Assembly: GCF_028640845.1 (NCBI RefSeq)
Contig: NC_080539.1
Span: 196,053,436 to 196,117,435 of the forward strand
Direction of reading: 5' to 3'
DNA: 64,000 bases
Origin: Ahaetulla prasina
Lineage: Eukaryota; Chordata; Lepidosauria; Squamata; Colubridae
The number at the start of each line of letters is the position of its first letter. Within the stretch, counting starts at the first letter, position 1. Under the pieces are notes generated by a model. It worked only from the letters and a program-made list of their open reading frames with translations, was not told where the DNA came from and searched no databases. Both the position numbers and the translations under genes were made by a program. This document shows positions 10,926 to 20,277 of this stretch, in pieces.

Positions 10926-11041
10926 CAGAGGTCTCCAACCTTGGCAACTTTAAGACTTGTGGACTTCAACTCTAAGCTGGCTGAGGAATTCTGGGAGTTG
11001 AAGTCCACAAGTCTTAAAGTTGCTAAAGTTGGAGAGCCCTG
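10926..11041. mobile_element. hAT-type hairpin MITE at the L2 tail
   Basis: Starts CAGAGGTCTCCAACCTTGG and ends GTTGGAGAGCCCTG, with an almost complete palindrome through GACTTGTGGACTTCAACTC and its complement. It belongs to the same family as 58976-59124. Flanks are AAATAGAA on the left and GACTAGAA on the right, only a partial 8-bp match, so some sequence may have been lost at the L2 tail junction. Confidence 0.75.
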
Positions 11042-11095
11042 GACTAGAAGACCTCCAATGTCCCTTCCAAGTCTGTTATTCTGTTATTATAGGAA

Positions 11096-11784
11096 TAGAA
11101 AGCTGAAGTACATCAACCTTTGATATGTTTATTTATTTTATGTATTAAAGTATGCAAAAGATATGAAGGATAACTGTTTTTCTGATATATGTAGTAATCT
11201 GTGTTTGACATTTACAGTGGATATGATTAGAGCATCAAACAAAATTTTACTATGGATCATGCCAGAATTTGGGACCATTGTGATTTAGCCAGCACAAACT
11301 ACATTAGCTGTTTCTTGCTATTTTTATAAAATGCTAACGATAGCATTGTTCTAGTGCAAGACCTTTTTCTTTATTGATATTGCATGTTGCAAAGAAGGAG
11401 GAGGAACTATTTCTATGTTAAAGAGCAAAAATGCAGCCAGTCTGATATGGATTTTGTAAGCAGATTTGAAGAGATCTTTTGGGCTGCTTGATTGGCCCTT
11501 GGTTTTGCAATAGATGCTTTGTTGTTTATCCCCCCCCCCCAATTCTCTGGGGTTTTTCATGGATCAGGCATGCACCACCTAGAGAACATCAAAACTTTTA
11601 TGCATCCTGCATTATCTTTGTGTATGCTGATGAAATGCCAACTGCACAACCTCTAAGGAAGCATGTCAAATTTCTTGCTTGCTGTAGGGAAATCCTGCTA
11701 ACAGACTACTGTACACCAGATGAGCCAAGTGCTTTTATTTATTCATTATCTGATCTTGAGATATGACCTGATTCAAACCCACTT
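11096..11784. other. No feature recognised
   Basis: Unique sequence with a C10 run near 11531-11540. Confidence 0.45.
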
Positions 11785-12159
11785 TTAACTACAATTGGCT
11801 TACGACCATAACTGAGCCCAACAGTTTTGTTGCTAAAATTCATTTGTTAAATAATTTTTGCCCCATTGTACAACCTTTCTTGCCACAGATGCTAAATGAA
11901 TCACTGGAGTTGTTAAGTTAGTAACACGGTTGTTAAGTGAATCTGGCTTCCCCATTGACTTTGCTTGTCAGAAGATCACAAAAAGTGATCACATCACCCA
12001 ACCATCATAAATATGAGTCAGTTGCCAAGCATCCGAATTTTGAGCACATGATAGGGATGCAATACTTGTAAGTGTGAAAAATGGTCAAGTCACTTTTTTC
12101 AGTGCTGTGGTAACTTCAGACGGTCACTAAATGAACTGCTGTAAGAGAAGGACTACCTG
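11785..12159 (-). mobile_element. TA-flanked DNA element, left end decayed
   Basis: The right end is GGACTACCTG followed by TA at 12160-12161. The interior has TTACGACCATAACTGAGCCC, GTTGTTAAGTGAATCTGGC and GGTCACTAAATGAACTGC, typical of a common squamate short DNA transposon with CAGGTAGTCCTC ends and TA target duplications (Tc1/mariner-type integration). The left terminal repeat is no longer recognisable. It is the same family as 25446-26148. Confidence 0.7.
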
Positions 12160-12161
12160 TA

Positions 12162-13073
12162 TTGGAATTATATTTTGATGTAGGTACCTTTTAAAATATT
12201 TTTAAGAAGCTGAAAATAAAGAAAGGAGTAGCGTGTTACCCAATTTTCAGTTTTCCCACTAAAAATATTAAATATTGACATGGTGGGGGTGGAGAATTAT
12301 TTGCCTTGAGATGAGTATATATGAACTGTGCCAGAAGTGGGCTACTTTTCAGTGATACAGGGGATAGTTTCCAAATAAAATAAAGATGTGAGATAGTTAT
12401 GCCAACCCCACCTATGTCCAGTTCAAAATATATATTAAAAATAGGTCAAACAGCCTATTTTTAAAGTGCAAACCCATAAATACTAAAGGCTAAGCAATAA
12501 ATACAAACTGTTACAGGTTTCCAAGCAACATGGCTGTTGCTTCTTCAGCAGAAGGCAGCTGTCAGTCTTCAACCTGATCTCTACTCTCCAGGTTCCTATC
12601 TTGTAAAGAAAAAAAAAATCTGTCCTTAATGGAAATGCAAGAAAATTGTCACTCCTATAAATGTACGATAGTCCCCTCAGTATCCTGCAGGGGACACCTT
12701 GCTGTTTCACAAGCTGAAAACTTTCACATCCCTTTGGAACCATTAAGCATGCATACGATTGGCAATCATATTATTCTAATTTATTTAAATACTTCTCAGA
12801 AGATATAACCTTTAGTTGGCTTCTCCTAGTATCTATTGTGGGGGACCCAATAGATAGCACCTTCTTCTGCAACCATGGTCTGGTTGCCCAAAAATACCAA
12901 AAGAAAGCCTTGAGTTGTAGTAGAAAAAGGAAGGCTAAAAATCTCATTTTTTAAAAAAAGGATAATGATTTGCATCAGCCTCAGAGGAAGAAAGAAGTTT
13001 TCTCAATGCATTCAATGCATACTTTTCCCAGAAGGAAGACCAACTTCCTCTCTTCAGGGTGACTGGAAGGGTG
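12162..13073. other. No feature recognised
   Basis: Unique DNA; short frames without motifs. Confidence 0.45.
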
Positions 13074-14217
13074 ACTGGTGGGCTGTTCCTGGTTCGCCTC
13101 CGTTCAGGTGAACTGGTAATGGCGGCAGTGAGAGGCTTCGCCCATCTGCCCAGATGTCATCAAAAACGCTCTGTGCATGCACAGAAGCTTCTGTGCATGC
13201 ACGGAAGCACCGCACACTCGCAAAAAGAGCAATCGCGCCTGCACACTACTGATAGCAAACCAGTAGCCCCAGGATTTGAATCCAGGGATGAAATGTAAAA
13301 ATGTTTGCTACTGGTTCTGTGGGTGTGGCCTGATGGGCGTGGCTTGGTGGTCATGTGGCCAGGGGGGGCATGGCCAACTTGACGTCACTCACTGTTAGAG
13401 CCAGGAGCTGCACATTTTGAAGCACATTTTGCCCTTCTGAAGCCCCCAAAGCTTTGAGTTTCCCTCCACCACCCAAGCGAATATCGGAGTCTTCTCTTGC
13501 AGAAGCAGAATCCAGGCACAAAAATGGAAAAATGAGGGGGGGGGGGAATGAGGAGGAGAAGGTGTAAGAATACATTTTCTTAGATTGCTGATGCTCCCAA
13601 CAATGAGTTTGGCGGTGATCCAAGGAAATGTCTTCCAGCTCTTCCAGATCGACTTTAAGAGCACCGAGAAGCCAATATCAAAAGTAGTGGCAGCGAGGCG
13701 ACAGGGGTGTGTGTGTGTATGTGTGTTCCTCTGCAAGGACTTGGAGGCAGACCCCACCCCTCTGAGGAAAAGAGAGGCGGTGAAGCCCTGGCTGTCACCT
13801 GGGAGAGGAGGACCACAGAGGGACACACACACAAACACATACAATAAATACTAAATACTAAATATTAAATACACACGCCACTGTCATTCCCACTGCCGCT
13901 ACTTTTGCTGTCGGCTTCTCAGCACTCTTAAAGTTGATCTTGAAGAATTGGAAGACGTTTCCTTAGATCACTGATTCTCTGAACAATGAGTTTGGCAGTG
14001 TGGAAGGCAGGCAAGCTGCTAGTTCCATTCCCCACAGCCCTGCCATGCTTGCCTGCCTTCCATGGGGCATGGCAGGGCTGCAGGCCATGGACTGGTTTGG
14101 GGGCGTGGCCAGCCAGTAATTGCTACTGGTTCAGCGAATCAGCCCCAATCTCCGCTACCGGTTCTCCCGAACCAGTCCGAACCAGTAGCATTTCACCCCT
14201 GTTTGAATCCCACTACT
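13074..14217 (+). mobile_element. Outer hAT-like element, interrupted by a second hAT
   Basis: Begins near ACTGGTGGGCTGTTCCTGG and, after skipping the inner insertion, ends TTTGAATCCCACTACTG, a decayed pair of CAGTGGTGGG-type terminal repeats. The part before the inner element has CTCTGTGCATGCACAGAAG, like the short copies at 35057 and 52683. No matching 8-bp TSD was found, so exact ends are uncertain. Confidence 0.55.
13283..14201 (+). mobile_element. Inner hAT element, 919 bp, TSD TTTGAATC
   Basis: Starts CAGGGATGAAATGTAAAAATG and ends GTAGCATTTCACCCCTG. The perfect 8-bp TSD TTTGAATC lies at 13275-13282 and 14202-14209. It carries the ACTGGTTCTGTGGGTGTGGC core plus about 600 bp of extra interior, including a repeated pair of similar segments near 13575-13680 and 13905-14000 in opposite orientation. 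The 149-codon minus-strand frame inside it shows no transposase motif. Confidence 0.9.
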
Positions 14218-15539
14218 GGCTGTTTCTTTTTGGGGCTGGAAATTGGATTCATATCTGTTCCTAACCCCTTTCTTTACCCTTTGCCCTCCCCCATTAAATT
14301 TGTGGCAGGGAAACAATGGCAACTGGCAGCACTCTTTTCCAAAGTTATTTCAGTCTTTGCAAAGATTCCAAATGAGGGAGAGGGGATGATAGTTCAAATG
14401 GCATCTCCACTTTTCTTTCCTCCCTCTGGCTCATCGGCTCGGTGCCTGTGTGGAATATACAAGTCATCCTAGTAAAAATGAATACGACCAATGCTTCTTA
14501 CTTAGTTTTCTGCTACTAAACTGAAATGTTTACCTTACAATAGTGTGAAATGTGTTGTGTGTTAGCCCTCTACCTGACAACATGCATTCAGAAAATGATG
14601 CACCAACTTGGATTGCAAGACTCATGAAGGCCAGATCAGGGTGACCTAAGCAGCAGGCGAACGAGATACAGCAGCTCTTCTTACTGCAGCTTAATTCCTC
14701 TACTGCAGCAGAGATGACTGACTGAGGAGCATCTCCATGTGGTTAGATAGCAACTTGAGGCCAACTCACTTAACCCAACTCTGTAACTAGTGAAGCTGGT
14801 GTTTGAAAGATACTCCCTCCTCCCATACTTACAGGTCATCTGTAAGAGATCTGTTCAATGTGCAATTGAACCCTCCCTCTTGCACACACAACCAAATGTA
14901 TCATGCTGACACAAGCAGCCCCGCAGCTTCCTTCAATACGAAAGACGCTGCTGTTGGAAAGTTAATTATTTGCACTGTAGCCAGCAGCACTAACTAATTG
15001 TTGCATTTTACTCTGTGTCCCACCCCTGTGGCTTTCTGAATTAAGTTGTTGGTTAAGAGGCAGAAGACTCTCAGGCTGGCCATGCTCAGCCAAGAGCACA
15101 AGGTGAAGGGAGTCCAGGCTTCAAATCTTTGCCTAATAATGTCAAAGAGTTGGTGTTCAAGAGCTGTTTCCTCCCCCAAGCAATATCAAGAAAATAAGCG
15201 TCCAGACACTCAAACATGGGACACTTCTGCCAAATGGTTAAGGTGCTCTCAGCCTTGGACAGATGGTTCTTGAGGAACAGTCACCAACTTGGGTGTTGGG
15301 AAGCTGCCTCTTGGGAATCTTACCACAGTGCCCAGGTCCAAGTTTCATCATTCACCAGGAAGAAGATACAACTAAAGATGTAAATGTTTTCCCAGGTATC
15401 TAGGAATGAACAGATAGGAAATCTAGGGTGGCTTCTCCTTTTTCTTTCTCTGTCTTTATCATTTTTCACTCTGCAGTGACATAAGTGTGCACTTGTGGAT
15501 AAACCTATGCTATTATTTATAAACCTGAGAATCAATTTG
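14218..15539. other. No feature recognised
   Basis: Unique DNA without recognisable coding or repeat signatures. Confidence 0.45.
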
Positions 15540-15690
15540 GTCTCATGGTGAAGGCACCAGTCTGGAAAGCAGAGGATGGTGAGTTCTAGTCCCTCCCTAG
15601 GCATGAAAGTTGGCTGGGCAACTTTGGACCAGTTCCTTTTTCTTGGCCCACAATGTCAGGCTTGGGTGACAAGCCAGTTGGTCAGTTCCT
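15540..15690 (+). mobile_element. tRNA-derived CORE-type SINE (MIR-like), degraded
   Basis: Has the order of a tRNA-derived SINE: a variable A-box region (TGGTGAAGGCACCAGTC), a B-box-like GAGTTCTAGTCCC, then core sequence GGCATGAAAGTTGGCTGGGC and CAACTTTGGACCAGT, characteristic of amniote CORE-SINEs. Divergence is high, so this is an old copy. Confidence 0.6.
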
Positions 15691-17874
15691 GTTGCTACCA
15701 ATAGAACAACATTCAGTTGATTTGAAAAATCAGATCCTGCAAGTGGGAAAAATGCTAGAAAGAAAAAAAAATAAACTCCCTGCTGCAAACTCAGAGAGAA
15801 GCATGATCTTCAAATAGCTTCCCATTGGTAATTATATTCACAGACAGTCTAATAATCTATTGGAACTGCTCAACTTGACCAAAAAAAAAAAAGAAATATT
15901 GAAAAAGATAGTTTCAACAGCTACACTCCTTACCAGTCTTCTTATTGTCTTTATCTGTTTCCTCTTAGGCAAGCTCTTTGGCCTCCCTTTTTAATTCCTC
16001 ACTGAGCTCTGTTCCAGTTTGTTCCAAAATTATATTTAAGGATCATAAACATATTTGGAGCACTCCTACACTCATTGACAGGCACAGCATATTAGGAACA
16101 AATCAGAATTTTCCCAATGAATGCCAAGGATATGCCTGTGATTTATTATGCAATAGTCCATTCCAACTGGATTCTCAGTATGTTGGCAGAACCTTGAACC
16201 TAGAGTAATGTTGTAGCATCTGTTTCATAATTAGTAATATTTGCACAGAATTCTAGCCATGGGATGATTAACGAGAGCCCAAAGTCGTCTTCCATATATC
16301 ACAGAAAGGGAATTGGGAGTTTTCATGTCATTTACTACCCGGCTGATGCATTAACTCTAAGGTCTTCCTTGGTTTCAAGATCACACACTATGGATTTGTT
16401 CCTCATTTGGTTTGCAGTTGATGGATCTATACCAGCCAACTGGAATCCAAATCAATTAGCATCACTGGTATACTTATATCGTACCTTTCTCCTGCCTGCT
16501 TTGAGTGGTCCATCCTGAGAATTAGCAATCTCCTGTTTTTGCATAATGTCACGGAATGCACTGCCTGATGAGTCATACCTGAACTGATTGCTTTACACAG
16601 CAGCATTTTGGCATAGGTCAAGATTTTCTATAGCATTACAGACTCGATAGTACCATTTGACATATGGAACCTGGGAAGAAGCCAGACTTTGCAGGATGCA
16701 GGATGTGCATTCATGATCAATTATAAAGAACCTCACAGGGCTAATGCTGAGCCGGCAGGAGGGGAGGGGGTGTTCACAGGGAGGGAAGACAATTGGCTGG
16801 TTTCCAGAATTGATGATTCTTGTACTAATGTTTAACCTCACCAGTGTCACCAGAAGGTATTGATTATGCCGACAACAAATCCAAGATGGAACTCCCAAGT
16901 TATTTTTCATCCATGAAACAACATTAAAATAACTACAATAAAAGTGATAATGGAAACGAATAGCAGACTTTTATGTTCTGGAGAGGTTTGCAATGGAAAG
17001 TTGTTAATTCTCTCTCTTCAGATGATAGCTCTAACAACAAAGAGTGGATTAAAATTTGCACTATGCATCATCAAAAGCGGAAATTGGGGGCGGTTTCAAA
17101 CCTCTTTATAATCTCTTGATTTTTTACCCCTGTATTTGATGATCTGCAGCTGTCCATGAGATTGAAGAGCTCTTGACTGAAAGAAGACATGAGAATCCTA
17201 TCAGTGTTCATAGATCTGTGTGGCATATTCACACATCATTGTTTGATTGTAGCAATCAGACTTTTGTTACTGGTGTAACAATTTTCCTTTGTTTGTCGAT
17301 TTCAGTCATACACTCCCCACCCCAACCAGTTCCTACTTTTGGGATCCACGGGGCCAGCTAGTTACACAGTCATGGCTGGAGCTGCCTGATAGAGGAGGAG
17401 GGGCAGTCAAACCAGCCCTGGAAGCGAGGCTGCTCCATTCCTGAGCAATGCCCAGATTGATGGATGTCTTCCCTGAGGAAAGGAAGTGCCAGTGCACTAA
17501 AGCAGGCAGTTTTCACATTGGCAGAGGAACATATGCTGTCATTATCTCCCCCAAACTTGACTTGGATAGATATTACTCCCCTTTGCAACCCACTTTCAAG
17601 TTAATTATTTCTACCTGTAAGTCTTCCCCCAATACAATACCTGGAGAGCGGATATAGTACACTAGATGGTCACCTCCCCGATAATATGGATACTTTTCCT
17701 TTCAAATTACAGTAATTACTTCCCCATTTTCATCAGTTGACTAAATCGGCACCTTTAAAATTTGGTGTGAATTGCTATCTTTTCTCTCCCTCCCTGCAAT
17801 GTATAAGCAGTCACCTGACATACCTTCCCATTCTTCGTACAGCATATCCATAAGAATATTTGTATCCTATAGGT
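15691..17874. other. No feature recognised
   Basis: Unique DNA with A-rich runs near 15758-15770 and 15880-15891. No convincing exon or transposon was seen. Confidence 0.45.
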
Positions 17875-18278
17875 CAGTGATGGTGAACCTTTTCAGCACT
17901 GAGCGCTGAAAAGGGAGCGTGCATGTGTGTGTGAGCATCTGGACTGCAACCCAGAAGAGCTGCCCAGTGTGCATGCACGCGCCCAAAAATGAACTTCTGG
18001 TTTCAGCTACTGAACTTCCGGTTTCAGCCAGTTACTCTTCCAGGTTTCTGGTATGCATGTGCATGCGAAGATCAGCTGGCCGGCGTGCATGCTCACACAG
18101 GAAAACAGAAGACCAGCTCTTCTAGTTTCTGGCACTGCCACGTGCAAAAAGGCCAGCTGATCATCGCATTCACATGCACACCAGAAACCTAGAAGAGGAA
18201 TGGGTGATGCCACTTGTGCCAGGTGACATGGCTCCATGTGCCACTTTGGGCACATGTGCCATAGGTTTGCCATCACAG
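17875..18278. mobile_element. Non-autonomous hAT element, 8-bp TSD
   Basis: Starts CAGTGATGGTGAACCT and ends AGGTTTGCCATCACAG, near-perfect inverted repeats. Flanks are CTATAGGT (17867-17874) and TTATAGGT (18279-18286), a 7/8 match. The interior is CpG/TpG-rich (GCATGTGTGTG, GCATGCACGCGCC) with two copies of ACTTC(C/T)GGTTTCAGC, and no transposase. Its ends differ from the ACCGGTT group, so it is a separate family. Confidence 0.88.
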
Positions 18279-18376
18279 TTATAGGTTCTGCGTATCCCAG
18301 GAATGTTGAAAAAAGGACAAGCCTCACTTTTGAATGCCCAGCACTGAGAGCAAGACTGACATGCAAAGAAGACATT

Positions 18377-19956
18377 CCGATCATGATAGTCTTCTCTGCC
18401 CTGGCATAGCAAAGGGAGAGAATTTTTGGGGCCCAAGCTGATCAACTGCAGGACTGTGTTGTGTCAGTGTATCTCTGGCAGTATATTCTGGTCATAAGAA
18501 TTGGCCAAGTATGTAGTATATTCTGTTAAGTTCTGGGCAAAGAATGGAGGTGAGGCAGGAGTGATTTCTAACAGTTCTTTATTCAATACCGCCTGTGAGG
18601 CAACAATGCTCCCTGGCTGACACAGCTCCATTTATATATAACTGATCAGCCAAACAACCAATTAGGAGAGAGTATTTTCCCGCTTCAATAGTGGACCAGA
18701 ATGAGAACTTCAACTGACAACTATACACTATAAACAATATATTCAACATCCTTGCCTTTTAGCCTCTCTCTTTCTGCACCTTAGACCATGGTATCTACCA
18801 TCCAATGTGGCTGGCATGAACCTTTTAAAAAAGATTTCTGTATTCACCTAAAGAAATAGTGTCCTGTCTAGCTACCCACTTTTTTAAAAAAATTGCATAC
18901 TTGAGAGCAATTAATTCCAGGAAATCCTCATACACCCCCCCCCCCAGGAAACAAAGTCTCAGCAGTGGAGATGATTCAGCCAGTGTCAATGACACGAGCA
19001 CCTCATCGAGAATTAATGAAAAGTCCTTACATTTGCTCATGATGATCAGGTTGGAAGTTTGGGTGATTAGGCATGATTGTGCACTTTGCCTTTCGCTTCA
19101 GCTCTGAGAGAGAATGACACTTTCTCTAAATTATTTGAAAATTTTTCATCCGCTATTGCAAAAGCCAACCTGATTGCATCCCTTTAATTGCCTTAGATGA
19201 GACCAAGGCTCAATCTTACGAATTCTAGGACTCCACTGCTTGCTATCGTGCATTCATGCAGGCACTGAACTCTCAGACTGTGCTCTAATCTTGCTGATGA
19301 CCCAAATTGACTTGATGGCTGTAAGCAAACCATCCTTCTTCAATCTTCTGCTGCCTGCAATTGAGGTTGTACTCTTAAACACAGGCCCGTTTTGGAGACT
19401 GATACAAGGATAGCTAAAATGCTAAAAACAATTATAAATTAAGATTAAGAGGAAACCAGATAATATTGGAAGGTTAAAAAAAAGCTTTTTCTTTGCCAAG
19501 CCTTCTGAAATGCACTCAAGATTTAAAAGGGTCTGTCTGGACATCAGTATGTTGCGTGCATATCATATTCAAATTCATGAATTTTCCAAATTCACAGATA
19601 ATTGCCACCCAATCATCTCTTGCCCTTTCCGGCAAGGATGCTTGCTTGACAGTCTTTCTACCCACTCAGATTTATAGACAATTCTCATTTCCCCCAAAAT
19701 AATAAAAAATATATATTGCTAGATCTTCCCCATATTTCTATACTTTCCTTGATAGCATCGTTCTGTTCCCTTCAAAGCTCCTAATTCTAAGTGCCAGCAG
19801 TTCTGCATTTTGGCTTTTTAAAATTATGTCAGTATAGTGCTAGGCCAGGATCCAGGACCTGGAAGGCAGGGAAACCAAAATGCATCTCTGAAAAGAGATA
19901 ACCACCCCTTCAACTCAGAAGGCAAAGTATGATTACCATTTTCCCAGCTATGGTTG
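18377..19956 (+). repeat. 1.58-kb direct repeat, left copy, with uninterrupted gypsy target site
   Basis: Almost identical to 23637-25220, with roughly 18 substitutions or small indels in 1.58 kb by eye (about 1%). It begins with CCGAT, which here is continuous with ordinary flanking DNA (GAAGACATTCCGATCATG). The same CCGAT in the right copy directly follows the gypsy LTR. The copy ends at GCTATGGTTG, where it joins the middle of the gypsy gag region. It is therefore the pre-insertion allele of the locus joined to the insertion allele. Confidence 0.9.
18524..18748 (-). mobile_element. Solo LTR (left copy), minus strand
   Basis: On the minus strand it starts TGTTGAATATATTG and ends CAGAACTTAACA (TGTT...AACA). 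Between these are an ATTGG/CCAAT box (CTAATTGGTTG), a TATA box (TTATATATAAATGG) and AATAAA (GAATAAAGAACT) in the order expected for U3-R-U5. No matching TSD is visible, so it is old or has undergone exchange. The same LTR is at 23784-24008 in the other repeat copy. Confidence 0.6.
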
Positions 19957-20277
19957 AGTCGGAAGAGGAGGAAGAGGAAGAAGTCTTCCACACGGGAGGC
20001 GGAGAGGAAGACCGGGCGAATGCGCGAGTTGCGGGGCCAACACCAACGGCAACATTGCAAATTTAGGGATGCCACGTGTCGGCGATGTGAAAAAAAAGGG
20101 CACATCGCGAAAGCCTGCCGAGCGCCCCAACCTTCCTGCCAAAAATTCAAACCGACCAATCAAAGCGCGGGAACCGTGAAACGCCCGGGATTGGTCAAGG
20201 AAAAAAGCGCGGTTGAATCAGACCGCCGTGAGAGTGGGCCAGGCATCAACACGCCTAGAAAAAAAAATCTTTGTTAA
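19957..20277 (+). pseudogene. gag: gypsy gag, C-terminal remnant (nucleocapsid)
   Basis: Basic region followed by a single zinc knuckle C-x2-C-x4-H-x4-C (C42, C45, H50, C55 counted from a frame opening at 19954), reading C-R-R-C-E-K-K-G-H-I-A-K-A-C. A second Cys-rich cluster lies just before it. The stop at 20275-20277 follows a run of nine A residues (20259-20267). Pol overlaps in a different frame by about 98 nt. Capsid and matrix-like parts are absent because the element is cut at 19957. Confidence 0.85.

Larger units (their letters stand above)
9650..11095 (+). mobile_element. CR1 LINE 3' end, split by an L2 and a hAT
   Basis: The left part (to 9890) encodes N-R-W-N-N-L-S-S-E-V-V-G-A-P-S-L-E-V-F-K-K-R-L-D, the typical C-terminus of amniote CR1 ORF2. 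The right part (11042-11095) continues GACTAGAAGACCTCCAATG and ends in TCTGTTATTCTGTTATT, the short repeat that closes CR1 elements. The two halves share GACTAGAAG at the break (9882-9890 and 11042-11050), the TSD of the L2 that landed here. Confidence 0.85.

Noticed and set aside
13395..13844. 149-codon minus-strand frame as a gene
   Set aside because: It lies wholly inside a hAT element bounded by a perfect TSD and overlaps a frame on the other strand; the product is low-complexity with no transposase or other domain.
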